This document shows positions 1 to 13,280 of a DNA stretch of 64,000 nucleotides, one piece after another. The stretch's first letter is position 1. Each line of letters opens with the position of its first letter. The stretch is from Struthio camelus. Taxonomy: Eukaryota > Chordata > Aves > Struthioniformes > Struthionidae. The stretch covers positions 3,098,001 through 3,162,000 of the forward strand of contig NC_090967.1 in NCBI RefSeq assembly GCF_040807025.1, read 5' to 3'. Below the pieces are notes generated by a model that was not told the DNA's origin, searched no databases, and was given only the letters and a program-made list of their open reading frames with translations. The position numbers were made by a program, and so were the translations under genes.

Positions 1-3000
1 CTCAGCTTTCATGCAAGGCACAGATGGTGGCACCAGCTGCGGCTGCACCTGCGCTTGCCCTCTGCTGTCCTCTGTTTGCTCCCCAGCTGCAGGGCTGAGT
101 GCCGGAGGGAACCCAGCTGGCCAGACCCCAGCAGGCAGCAGGATCTGTCCCTGGCACTGCAGGATGAGTGCAGGGCCCATTTGGCTGGCCGCCAGCTGCT
201 CTCCACCACGGCTGGCACGAGGAGCTGGAGCACAGATGGGGTCTTGGTCCCCATCAAGAGACAGGCCCTGTGCTCCAAGCTGCTGGGAGCAACCTCATCG
301 GCTCTGGAAAGAGCAGCAAAGGGATGAATTTACCCATCATCTTCTATGTCCATCAGACCGACAGAGGCAGGCAAGAGAGCTGCAATAGGCATTGCCTGCA
401 GCATCCTCTCCTTGCCAGCATCCCCCAGGGTTTAACATCCGAAAGACCAGCAGTGTCCATCAGGGCAGGCTCAGCCCTGTCACACCCAGACTCTTCCCTG
501 AGGCCCCTGCAATGGTGCTCCCCAAGTGTAGCCCTCATGCACTGCAGGACCTTGCAGAGACATGAGCCCAGCTCTAACCCACATCCTCTCACTGCAGCCC
601 AAGCCCATGAACCTTGTCTGCTCACCAAGCTCCCAAAAATGGGTTGGCCTTTTCTTTCTGCAGCGTCTTCCGCATGTTTGAAACCAATCGTCACCTCCTG
701 CCGGGCTCCTCCATGTTCCCCACGTCTCTGCTCCAGGCCTGTCTCCCTGGCCTCACTCCCAAAGCCAGAGCAAGGCTGGGGCTGTGGAGCAGAGGGGACA
801 TGACTGGAGCCCTTCTGCAGGGACATCCCTGCACACCCCAGCCCTGCTTCTGCCTTTGCCTCCTGTCCCCGAGCGCTGGAGGGCAAGCAGGAGCTGGTGG
901 CCCTGTGCCTGCTTTGCTTCCCCCTTTTGAAAGGGTGCTGGAGCCTCTTCTGGGACCAGGGACTGCTGTCACCTCCTCTGAGAAGCTCTCAGAGGAGCAG
1001 GGACGAGGGATAGCTCTTACCCAGTGCCAGGAGGGTGGCTACCCCCACCTGCCATGGGGCAGGAGGATGAAAAGGGTGTTTTGGAGAGCGAATCCTGCAC
1101 CGCATTTCCAGCCCAGACTGGTCTGCGGCGTGGGCTGCTGGAGCCAGCCGCCACCGCGGAGCCGATGCTGTGCCCCCCTCGGCGGTGTGACATTGGATGT
1201 GAGAGACTGACACCTCCAGGCTGTGACTCTCTCGCCTTGGCGGGGGCTGCGTGTCAGGTCCCTGCCGGGGCTCGTCCCTGCACTTCCCGCTGAGCCCCTG
1301 AGGCCGAGCATGCCGCGGCCAATCGATCGGAGCAGTGTCCAGGGCCTCCCCACCTGGGAACAGCTCCCAGCCTTTGCTCAGGGCACCCTGCTCTTGGGAT
1401 GCTTGTGCCAAATCCTTCCCTGGACCCTCGACGTGCTGCTGGCCCGCTTGCTCCCCATGCTCGCCCCGGGGTGGGGTTAGCTACTTGCCAGTGCCAACAC
1501 CCCGTGGGGAGGGTGGTAAAAAACGAGACAAGCCCTGTGCAAGGAGATTGGCTCTAATCAGGCTAAATTGGAACTGATAATTAACAGCAGGAGGGAACAT
1601 CGATAAGGAGAGCGGCCAGCCAGGGAGGTGCGGCAGTGCTGTGGCTCTGGAGCTCTTCGCCCAGCCCGGCACCCGGTGGCCTTGCTAGCTTTCTGCAGGG
1701 GGACTGCTGGGCTGAGACTTCTCCTCGCCCCACTGCCTGGTCGTGTCGCTGCTCCCCAGGCCCAGTCCTTCAGACGCTGCTGTGCCCTGTGCCTGCTCTG
1801 CCAGCCGTGCCAGCATCCCCGCACCCAGGGTTGATGCTTTGGATGGTGCCAGTCAATGCCCAGTCTCTCCTTTCTTCCTGCATCCCCCCTTCATCCTCCA
1901 CCGTGCTGGAGGAGGGGATGGAGGACGGGGGATTTGCGTGCAGGGGCTAAGCTGGGTCCCACGGGGAAGAAGACCACTGGTGGCCTGGGTGACACTGAGG
2001 GTGAAACACACTCACCCCCGCCACCCTGCAAACCCCGGGTCATGCAGACGCTGGGTTCGCAGTAAACCAATGAGAGCTGATGCCTTCCCACCCTGCGCTG
2101 CCAGCTTGAGGAGGGATAGGGTGGAAGAAGGAGTTAATTCCTACACTGAAAAGCTCTTTGCCAGCAGCTCATCTCTAATGGAAGAGTCATGTCGGATTAG
2201 TGGGGCTGCCGTGAGAGGCGACGCGCGAGTGCCCTGCCTGCCGGCACCCCAGCCCCGGGGAGAGGCTGGGGAAGCCATGCGAAATGGCAGATCTGGGCCA
2301 CTGTGCCAGCATCAGCGGGGGGACGCGCTGCAGCGGGGACCGTGGCCGCGTGCAAGAGGCAGGGCTGGCTGCAGGAGCGCCCGCTCTTTGCATCCTCATC
2401 CCTTCCTGGCCAGCTGTCGAGGGACAGCATCCAGGGAAAACCCGCATCAGAGGGGGTGTAACACAGCCAGACCTCAAAATCCACCCAAATGTATTCACAT
2501 GGCTTTGGTTTTACTGTATTTCTTTGTCAGGGTGGGAGGAATAAACCCTGTTCTCAGGAAACCCTGCACTGGCAATGGATTTTGTGTGAGTTTTTGTCAC
2601 ATTCTCTAGGTCTTGGCATCAAACGTCTCCGCTAGCTCCAGCTTGTTTGGCTTTAGCCAGATTCCCACTTGCCAAAGCTGGGCTTTTTATTTTTGGATGA
2701 AAAATTTGGAAACCTTCCCAAAAGTTGGACCTTTTCCCATGGGAGTTTCCCTGCTGGAGAAGAAGCTATTTCATGTGGGGGAACGGTCCAGGTGACATTG
2801 CTTCCCCACAGCCACCTTCCCTGTGGCACCCAGGTGGCTCCAGGCCAGCTCTGCCGGGAACAGTTCCTGCTGTTTCCTCCCAGAAACAGGCCTTTTTCCT
2901 TTTTCTGGTTGTAGCCCAGCTATAGGGAGTCCTCTCCGAGCGGTCCAGCTGGAAGGATGTTGGAGATGAGCAATGGGTCTCTCCTGCAGCCCTTTCCCAG

Positions 3001-6000
3001 GCAGCAGAGCCGGCTTCCATGGCAGCCACTGCAGGCACGGAGCGCTCACGGGCAGCACCGAGCCACGATGCTGCTTGCACACATGCAGCCTGGGAATATC
3101 TTCTCCTCTCTTCCCTTCCAGCCTAGAGAAAACAGGGTTCAGGAGAAAGGCAGCCCAAAAAAACTAGCAAAAAGGCAGCCCCAGCTGTGCGGCTCCCTGT
3201 AGGCAGCAGGGTTGTTACGGGTGCGATTTCTGCGAGTGTATTTCCTGCTCGGCGCGCTGCTCGCCGTTGCAATCCAATAGCCGATGGTGAGCGGCACTCA
3301 GGCGGCGGAAAGTGGGTCAGGCACATTGGACACCATGTGCTTCGCCTCCCCTTTCGCACTCCTTATCGCAACCCTGATGGTAAATAAAACGGCCGGTCTC
3401 CCCAGCAACGCAGGCGGCCGCGATGCTGCGCTGAGAGCGGAGTCCAAGGTGAGCCGCACCATTGGGGATGGGAGTGAGCCTGGAAAGCCGGGCCCAAACC
3501 GAGGATCTCAGAAAATCGCATGACAAATATCCTGCCCCGAGCATCATCCCATGAAACACGGGTAGCAGGACCTGCTCAGCAGTGAGGACCCCTCAGCAGT
3601 GGCTCCGGCATTTGCTTCCCTCTGCGCCAGGCACCAGCCACCGGGAAACGCCACCTCGGCCATGGGGGTATGAAACGTGGGAAAGGCACATTTCTGGGGC
3701 AACACTGCCTCTGCAAAGGGCAATGAGGCTTCCCGAAGCCACGCACCAATTCAGGCAGAAGGAAAAGGCAGTGAGATGGGAAAATGCTGAAAAGTGGGGA
3801 TATTTTTGCCCACTCCAAAAAAGAGGAAACGTGACTCTTGACAATTGGTAAGCCCTCAATGAGCTGCCTCATTTGGGGTGGAATGGGAGGTTTTAATCAA
3901 TGCAAGATGAAAGGCCTTCCGAGCCCCCCTGAGCAGGCTAAGGCGGCTCTAATCTGGAGGAGGACCCAGGCGATCTGTGCCAGCCCTTCCCCCAGCTTGG
4001 GCTCCCAGCATCACGGGGCCGCGTGGCACAGCCTGCCTGTCCCTCTGGCCCCGGGCCAGCATAGCCACGGAGCAGGTACCCAAAACAGCATCTCCAGCCA
4101 GCTCCAAAAGTGCTGGCAGTGGGGGGGCCAAGCTGTTCCTTTCCCGGCTCTCCTTGCAGGGGGATATTTTGCTCATTTCCCTGCTCACCCCAACCTCTGT
4201 GAATCCCTGGCATGGTTGCACCCATGGTTGCTTGTTGGGGGCATCTTCAGGGTGAGTGCATCTCCGGGCTGAGCTCCCTCCACTCCCAAAGGAAAGAAGA
4301 AGTGGCTGAAAACATCGGAGCTTCTCTGACCCACTGACCCATATAGCTGAGCTATCCCGGAGGGGCTGATCCAGGCACAGCACCTGACATCGTCCCAACA
4401 AGCACTCCCCCCCCTTACAGGTAACCCCCAGCTGGGACAGGGCACCCTGGCAGGCCCAGGCCATCCTGATTCCCACCATCTCTTCCTGGGAGATGAGCTG
4501 TTTAAATAAAGCCCAGCTCTTTGTTTTGTGCTTTCATATTATTTAATGCCCCTCTCCTCACTTGCACTTTAGGGGCACCAGCTAAGCCCTGGGCTTGGCT
4601 AAGCCAGGATCGTATTAAAAGAACAGAAAGGAAAAGAATTTCTCATGATAAGCTGCTTGCAGTAACAGAGATGGATTTAAGGAAACTGCTCCCATAGCAA
4701 TATTATTGCCTGAAACGCACCCAGCTGGGTGGAAAGCATCTGGGACAGCCTGGCAGAGAGCAGGAAAGGCCCCGGATCAGTCTCTGATAGGGAGGGATAG
4801 TCACCGGGCATCACCACTTTCATCCTGCAGCTTCAGGAGCAGGGGCAGAGGGTCTCATCCAAGGTCTGGAAATAGGACCCAGGCAACCGGGGCTGCACAG
4901 CCAACATTGGGGCTGTGAGAGAAACTTGTTTGCCTCTCCAGTGGCTGATGCTTGGAGCAGTGGGTGGCTAACCTGGGGTTTGGCTGTATAAAAAGCTAAG
5001 TCCTCAAGCAAGGCTTTTTCCAGAGCAGTAGCCAAAAAGGTGCTTACGGGGATGAGGCTGGAGGCTGCCAAGCCCTAATTAGAGACGCTCAGCAGTGCAG
5101 TGTGCTAATACGCAACCCCTCGCCTCTGGAGGCCTGGATTTAAACTTCAGCAAAATCATCTCAGGGAAGCAAGTGCTCATGTTGTTCGTGCAAGAGGGTA
5201 AAAACATCTCTCCCCTCCCAGAGCTGCCGGCTGCGGCCGTAGGGAGACCCGCTGCAACCTAGGAGCTGCCGAGACTCCCCGGCTCATCCATACCTAGTGC
5301 CCCAGGGTGAATCCCCAAGAAATTGCTCCAGGAATTGCTCCAACAGGAGTGTAGGGTGCTGGGAGCAGAGTGGCCAGGATGGATGTCCTGGGATGTCCGT
5401 TGCAGAGGGGCAGACCCAGGAGCTGTGGGGTGGGTAATGGGGAGCTCCTTGACTCCCCCTGTGCAGAGATGGGCTTGGTCCAGGGTCTCCCATGGATGCA
5501 GAGGCCCTCATCCCGGGAGCGGGGCTGCCATCCCTGCAGGATTCAGTGTCACTGCTGCAGGACCGAGATTTTGGGATCCAACCCAAGGCAAACCCTTGGG
5601 CAAGGCGGTGCCCCTCACTGTGCGTGTAGCTCGGACCCCAGGGAGCATCTCATCCCCGAGGGGGGCATCTGTTGCGGGAAGCAAAGCAGGGGGCCAAAGC
5701 CCATGACTCGGCCCTCGGGACCCCGGTGTCCTCGGCTCCCCAGCCCCCTGCCAGCCCCCAGGGAGCTGACTCTGGTGAGGGGGAGCCTCAAAATAGGATA
5801 AGCCAGACTAGATCCCCAGGGAGCTTTTCCCTCCTCCCTGCCCATCTCTTGCTCTCTCCCTCTCTCTGCATTAACGTGTTAACTTTGGCCAGGAGCTTTT
5901 CCTACTGACCTAGTGATCTTTACTATTTTGGTCCCTGGAATTAAGAGATTGCTGGGATTAACTTGCATTAAAGCCTGCAGATCAGCTCTCGAGCAGGACA

Positions 6001-9000
6001 TGCAGGTACGAACATAGCAGGGAGCTCTGAGCACATTACAGCAACGTGACCCCAGGGGACCGGGGAGGGCCGGGAGCTCTCTCCGGAGCGGAGAAAGCCG
6101 AAAGCCGAGTGACGGCTCGAGGCATCTACGGGACTAGGTGCTGGCTCTGCTCAGCTCGTCAAAGTAGCATCGCTGCTGCCAGCAGCACCCTGTTCTTGAA
6201 GGGCTCAGACGCTCTCAGCACATTCCTCCCTTTCTCTTCTCCCGGGAGCAGGGATGGGTGCAGCCATGCAAGAGCCCAGAGCCAGCCAGGAGCACACTAG
6301 GTGGCTGCCCCCAGGGTCACCCCGCTGCCCCCGTCCCCCTGGCCCCAGTGCTGAGCCAACCCATGCAGGGTGCTGGACACACACTGCCTGCCCAGATTGG
6401 CTCATTTCGGGGGGGTTTTGCTTGGGTTGGTGCCAGCTAGATGCCGGCGCATACTTCCTACTGCTTCCCAATGCAGCATTTAATTAGTTGTAACTAGAAG
6501 GTAAAAGATGCGGCAAAAGGAGGAGGGCATCCACAAGCAATTGGGCTCCCGCAATCATCTCCAGGAGCCAAATAGCTGCTGAGAGCATCTTCCAAACTGC
6601 TTTAGCAAAGGTTTGCATGGGGAGAGAAAGCGAGAGAAAGAGAGGAGGGAGAGGAAGGAGAGGAAGACAGGATCTTGCATGGGAGCAAGGAGAGGGCGCA
6701 AGGACTAGCTTCCTTTGGCCTGAGCCCTGTGGAGGTTAAATGTGGCCCAGAGGTCCTGTTTCGGCTGCAAACCGACCTGCGGTGACTCTGAATTCTCTTC
6801 CTCCGAAACCCGCTGGCTGTCACCAGAAAATCCTGAGTCAGACAGCCGGGATGTGGGGAGAGAGGCCCTCACCCAAAAAAATCAGCAGACAGGGAGCCAG
6901 CGGCCAGGAGCTGCCACAAGCCCCCCGCGTGGCTCTCTCCTCCTGCCATCAGCCACGGCTGCAAAAAGCATCCAGCAGCCGAACCGCGCGCCAGGCTGCA
7001 CAGCCCAGCCAGGTTAAAGACGTGGCAGGTTGCAAGCGTGCTGGGCCTGCTGCTCAGCCATGAGCCCACGGGGATGCAGGCGAGCTCTGATGCCGAATCC
7101 CTGGTTTGTCCCTGGGAGACGGGGAGCCCTCCACCTCCCCTTATGCATCCCAAGAAACCCAACAGCCCCTTTCTGGATAAAAAATATATTTTATTTTCGC
7201 CATCCCCACCAGGAGACGAAGGCGGCGAGGACCACTGCCTGCATGAGAAGATCCACCCCGGGGCGATGGTCATGCTCCCGGCCCTATGCGGCTTGCGCCT
7301 GGCATGCACCTTGCGAGCAGCAATTCGGAGACCCGGGCAGCGTTTGCCAGGAGACCTCCGATCCCCACCAGCCTCAGCGAGCCTGAGCCCTGCAGTGACT
7401 GAGGTGTCACGACCTGGCCAGTGCTCAGCCTACACTCAGGCACTGGGAACGGACCCAGCCTCCAGCCTCCTCCTCCCTGCGCTGGGGCTGTCTCGGGACC
7501 CCAGGTGCGGCCGTGACCGCGGGCCTCTGCAAGGGAAAAGAGGGGAGAAACAGTGGCCGCGAGCTGCACCGTTTCCTAGCCCGGGCTCTCGTGGCAAAGC
7601 AGGACCGCGGAGAGGCTGTCCTGGGGTAGCACATCGCTGCCTGCAGCAACGGGCTGACTCACGGGCTAACACCCAGGCAGCAAAAACCGTTCACTAACAT
7701 CTGAGCTGTTTCTGCTCTTAACAGGCCACATCTCTTCCCCGCTATTGTGCCATCCGCCTGGCCTGATTATGCTTTTATGGCTCTGATGGAAATTAATTAA
7801 GAGCTTCCTCTCGACCAGACGCAGGCACACGAGGCAACCGGTGGGTTAGGCGCGTGGCCACGCTTGGGGTCGGTGCTGCAGGGGACGAGCTGCTGGCTCA
7901 TCCGAGGTGCCCGGGTGCGCTCGGCCCCGGGCCACGCTGCGCCCACTGCACAGCCGACCGCAGCATCGCCAGGCCCCCGGGAGCCTTTTCCAGCAAACGC
8001 AATATTTGTGCAATACTCTGTTTTTGCAAAAGTAAGAAAAAAAAATCACAGATTCTAGTTTTCATCCTTTGGGACTATTTTGTGAGTTCTTCCCAGATGC
8101 AGATGGCTTCTCCAGGTAGGGTTCTGTCATGGGCTGTGGCGGGGGGGACACCCGTGTCCCCTGGCTCCCTGGCCAGCCCCACAACTGCCTTTCCGCACGA
8201 GGGCTGGCGATGGTACCTGAGTCTGTCCTCCTGTCGGGGCCAGCCGTGGGGGTTTCGGGGTTCTCGCGACCCTCGACAGCTGGAGGAGGGCAGGTTCCCG
8301 CGCTGGGGCCGGGATGCTGCAGCGGGCACCAGGGTGATGCAGCGCCGCCGAGAAGCAGCATCACGTGAAAACTTGGAAATTTTGTGACTGTTGCTTGGAA
8401 GTTCAAAAAGAAGGAGGCGGGGGGGAGAAGGAAGCAACCCAAGAACAAGACTCCTTTGAAGGTATCTGGAGATTAACTCAAGGCCAAGACGGAGGCACAG
8501 AGACTTTTACAGCAAAACCTCATTAACTCAGAGAGCAGGAGGGGGCTGGGGGAGGCAGGGAAATCTTCTAAGCAAGAGGAAAAACGTTTGATTCAGCAGA
8601 AACAAGTGGGGAAAAAAAGCCCCCTCGCATCCCCCCCCCTTCTCTTCTTTTATCTCTCTCAGGAGGATCGGGGCTGAATATGAAATCTGCCCCCTTTTCT
8701 CTTTCCTGTTTATCTCTTAATTATTACGCTGGAGATTCGGCGGAGCTGTGCGGCGCACGGGCCCAGCCGCCCCGGCGCTGCCTAGCAGAGGTAGCGCTGT
8801 CCTGAGACGGGGGGGCAAAAGCCCCCCGTTATTCGCCTAGGGGCATCTTTGCAAGTAAAGCCCCCCAGGGCAGAGCTGTCCCAAGTGAGGAGGGGAGGGA
8901 GGGGGCAAAACCCGCCAGGCTCAGGGAACGGGCCGTGGCGGCACGGGGCAGCGCGGGGCTGTGAAGTCTCCAGCCCCTGGGCGATCAATCGGGAGAAACG

Positions 9001-11717
9001 GAGCAACGTTTGTAGCGGGGACAGGCACAGCCGGTAAGTGCCGGCGCTCCGCTAACAAAGCCATTTCCAGAGGCGGCCGGTGACGTCCAGAAAGCTCCAG
9101 CTGAGCGGTGCAGGGAGGAGCGGGGCTGCCCCATACCCATGCGAGGACAGAAACGCAGTCGGGTTTGGACCTGCTGCTGGCTCCCCCAGGTCAAAGATGC
9201 TCTAAATGAGGAGCGCTCGGTGCGATCTTCAGCCCTGTGGGTGCCTATGGGCCTCATCCTGCCAAAGCAGGAGCGTTAAGCTGGGCCTCATTCATGCAGT
9301 GAGTTGCGTGCAGGCTCAGCACGGCCAGTGGGCTTCGTCTGAACGTCCCACGATGGGACAAGACGGGGATAAACTGGACGATTCAAATCAGAAAGAACAG
9401 CCTGATGCTACTGGAGAAGAGTGGGGTCTGCGGTTGTCCCAGCCGCACTGTTCCCACACCAAGGATGGGCAGCCCAAATAGCACCCAGACCCACAAACTG
9501 CAAAAGTGGTTTGCAGCTTGCAGGGAGGGGAGCAGAGAGAAACCAGCACAACCTTCCCCGCTCTGATGCAGGAAGCAGCCTCACGATCATGGGCCCTGGG
9601 TCTCCTGGGGGGCTCGACCCCCCCTGCTCTCTGCTGGAGGAACCACACCGCAAGGCACAAGCAACCCAGGAGGTTCCCAGAGAGCATCGGTGACAACTGC
9701 CTGACACAGGTAACCGAGGGGGCAACGGAGAGAGGCGCTCCGCTGAACCGCCTGCTAGCAAAACCCAGGATGGAGAGCGGGATCTGCAACGCTGTGCTTG
9801 CCTCGGGCCTCTTTCCTCTCCCCTGAGTCCCTAACGAAGGCTCAGTGGCCACTAATCGCTCGAGGCCCCCCCTCCTCGGCACCGGGGCAGGGGCGCACGG
9901 CGGAGGGGTGGCACGCACCGTCCCCTGCCTGCCGCCGGCTCGGCGTTAGGTGGCTCCAATTAGCCCAGCCTCGCTATCCTGTGTCACTGCTGATTAAGGG
10001 CCGGGTAATTGCTCCAGCGTTAGATGTCCCTTCTAGTGGCTCTGGCGTGGCTATTACATAAGCGACAGGCGTTACATGAGCAGGTCAGGCAAGCAGAGGA
10101 TGCTCCAGTTTCGAGCTGACCCCCTTGCCCTCTCCGCAGGTGGCTGTGGGATGCAGAGCCCCCCTCCGGCTGTGGTACCCCGCTCTGCGGGCATCCCGGC
10201 CCCGGCTCTCACATCTCCACAAGAAAGGGTCCGCGCAGTGCTGCAGCCTCCGGAGCAGCCCTGGAGCCGGCTCACGTCAGCCACAACACTCTCGCCGGCC
10301 CCCTTTCTGCCTCGGTTTCCCCCAGGCCTTGCCTCAGCTGTGGCCGGTGCAGCCCGCGGCTTTGCTGCCGCTTCCTGGGAAGGCACGGGCGAGTTGGTTT
10401 TTTTAATCCCCTCGTCCAACCCCGCGAGAGTGTTTTTGCAGGAAGGGTGGCCTTGCCCAGGGTGGGCGCCAGCACCCGTCCCCGACCCTGGGGTCCCCTT
10501 GGGGGCTGCAGGGCGCCTCCGTCAGCCCCAGGCTGCGTCCCTGCTCCGGCGGCCAAGGCTGAGCCATCCTCGCAGAGGGTTTCTGCCCTGCGAAGGGCCT
10601 TTCCCTGCCGGCCTCTGGGCTCCCCTTGGGGTCCAGGGTGCCCACGCTGAGGCTGGCACTGAGCTGCCTCCATGCAGACCCCCCTGGGCTCCCGCGGTAG
10701 CAGGGTCTGGGCCGATCCCCTCCAGGCAAGTCAGACTCCGGAGCTTCTGCAAGTCCCTCCTTGTCTTTAGGCATCAAAAAACCTTGGAAAACCCAAACCT
10801 CGGGAGGCACCGAGCCGGCCCGCATGGAGCAGCAGGAGCGTTTTGGCGCTGGCAGTGGGCTCACCCCGTGACCCACTCCCCGGCGAGACAGGTCAGCGCC
10901 GTCACCCGCCGCGCCAACAGGAAACTGAGTCATGGCCAGACGTAGCGACTCGCCAGGGCCCAGGGCAGGAGGGCTGCGAAGGAGCCGGGGGTCGCGTGGC
11001 CACCAGCCAGCACTGCCGGCAACTCGGTGAGCTGCAGGCAGCCCTGATGGGCTCCAGGTCCCCCGAGGCCGGCGAGAAGGGACAGAGGGTGCCGGCCAGG
11101 TGGGGGTGATGCTCCTGCAGGTGGGTGCCAGCAGGCGGAGAGGCTGGGGTGCGGCGCAAGCAAGAGCAAACAGTGATTAAGGAGGCAACAGGTCGAAAGA
11201 TGGTGCAATCCCAAATTCCTGCTCGTCTTTGCATCGGCCAAAGCTTTCCTTGAGCAGATGCCGGCGGCGGGGCTGCACGGTCACTCGCTGCTCCACCACG
11301 GCATCTCTCAGGGCTGCCCACCGCCTCCGGATGGTCCTTGGCCAGTGATGCCCCGTGGCACGGCCGGGTCCAGGGGGAGACGGAGGGGAGGACACGTTGG
11401 GAGATGGAAGAGACAGGGCAGCATGGTGCACACCCCACTTTGCGAACCCACCTTGCACGCTGGCTTCTTCCCCTTCGCCCCCGACAAACTTGCAGCCAGC
11501 TCACACCAGAGGCTCATTTAAGGAAGGAGCTCCCTTATCTCCCCTGAGGAGCCGTAGCCCAAGGGATTCACCCGGTGCATCGCAGCCAGGGTGTCACAAA
11601 TGAAACCCACGGCGGATGTGGTTATTTGAAACGCGGCTGGGGAGGAAGGCGGCAGCTGACCAAACCCCCCGCCGAGGGCAAAGAGGAAGGTGCGAGGCCC
11701 TCTGGGAGCGCGGGGGG

Positions 11718-11728
11718 AATTTAGGTCA
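11718..11728 (+). promoter_or_regulatory. Exact ROR response element upstream of the ROR gene
   Basis: AATTTAGGTCA fits the RORE/REV-ERB consensus WAWNTRGGTCA at every position. It lies about 4.5 kb upstream of the ROR start codon. RORs and REV-ERBs bind this motif, so auto- or cross-regulation is a reasonable inference. The motif alone does not prove binding. Confidence 0.45.
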
Positions 11729-12984
11729 GTGGGATGTAATCAGCCGAGCTGGCTGTCAGCCAGGAGAGCACGGAAAGGGCAGCTTGGTCCTTCTGCAACT
11801 ATCGTAATGTTTTGACTTTCTTATCGGCTCCCGGGGAACCGCTCCGCCAACCAGAGCGCTCGCCTCTCCTGGGGACAGCAGAAACACTCCCTGCACGCGG
11901 CGGCTCCGTCCCCTCCTCCTGCCGTTATTTCCCCATTGCTTGGGACGGCTCAGATCGATGCCGTGATTACCACCACGGGATGCATTGGCTGAACGACCCG
12001 GCCGGCCAGCCGAGCATTTGAGCCCTCGGAAATGCCGGCCGGCCACGGGCAGGGACTGCAGCCATGGCTGAGCCATCCGGGGAGCAGGGCGCTGCACTGT
12101 TAAACCAGTCCTGAGTGGATGGAGGGGCAAAGCTTTCGTAGGGGAGATTCGGCGACCTCCAGGGTCTGGGAGGGAATAAGAGGAGGAGGAGGCTGCGCCT
12201 CTTTCGGGAACGACTCTGGCCAGGGTCCGGGGCTTGGCTGTGGCTCCCGGTGCAGCGGCTCCAGCCTCGCCAGGAGCAGGGCTCAGGCGATGATTTAAAG
12301 CCTGGCCTAGCCGGCAGGGAGCCTGTATGATCTCCTGGCTACCAACGCCCCCGGGGAGGCTAAAAATGGGATCCCAAACTTGATCCCACTCAGTCGAGCT
12401 GCCCCAGCTCGGTCGTGCAAGCCGGGTGCCCATATCGCAGCATCTCGCCACCCGGGCTGGAGGGAGATCTCCATCGACGCCGAGACTTTTCCCCTCGACA
12501 CCTGCAAGCGGCCACGCTCCACCCCAGAAACCTCCGCATTTCCACACCGAGGAAACAAGCCCAGCGTTCAGCCAGTTGGCAAAAGCCGGACTTGTTTCGC
12601 AGGCGGCAGTTCAGGGCATCCTATTCACCCGCATCGATACGGATCAGCACGAGAGAGGTCAGGAGTGCGCGTCCCGGCGCCGAGCGGCGAAGGGTTAACG
12701 AAACGTGTTGGGAGAGGTGCAGGCGGAGGATCCAAGGCTGCCGAGGACGCGGGGTGCGTGGGTAAAGGCATTGCTCATCCGGGAAGGTGTGGTGAGCACA
12801 GTTATGTAACCCCCATACTTTTGGCTGGTGCCTTGGCACCTGGGAGGGATTTTTTCGCTCTCACTCGGGCGAGATCCAGCCACGACTGTCACAACAGCGG
12901 TAATCACGGCCTCGGTGAGCCAGCCAGCGACTGGCTTTCAGGAGGGGGCGAGTTGGCCAGGACGAGCCTCCCGCGGGCCCTGAA

Positions 12985-13060
12985 CAGTCACTTCGTTGAG
13001 CTGAGTCTCAGTTTCCCCGTCTGCGAAATGGGGCTAATGATGCTGACCTCCTTCGGGCAG
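12985..13060 (+). repeat. MIR-type SINE fragment
   Basis: The stretch with gtctcagtttccccgtctg and aaatggggctaatgatgctg matches the MIR core consensus (cctcagtttcc.catctgtaaaatggggataat). It is an ancient SINE fossil. Confidence 0.75.
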
Positions 13061-13272
13061 CACCCGTGACCTCAACGGACGGGCACCAGCCTTGGTGTGA
13101 GCACGCTGGCAGCATCCGAGGGGGTGCCCCCCCGAGGGGCATGTCCCAAGCCCCTGGTATCCGGGACCTCCTCGGAGATAACCCCATTTCCCAGAGCGGG
13201 ATGTTCAAGGCCTTTCTGGAGCCCTGGCCAGGGCGGGGGACGTTTTCGCAGGGCCCCAGTGGAAGCACAGCC

Positions 13273-13280
13273 TATAAATA
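13273..13280 (+). promoter_or_regulatory. TATA box candidate upstream of the ROR gene
   Basis: TATAAATA is a perfect TATAWAWR match in CpG-rich surroundings 2.9 kb upstream of the ROR start codon. Downstream there is no exon I can connect, so it may be a distal promoter or a chance match. Confidence 0.25.

Noticed and set aside
1743-2609. 288-codon + strand open frame
   Set aside because: Low-complexity composition typical of chance frames in GC-rich DNA and no family resemblance.
10076-10945. 289-codon + strand open frame
   Set aside because: Several frames are open simultaneously in this GC-rich DNA; composition is Pro/Ala/Arg-rich with no domain or plausible splice structure.
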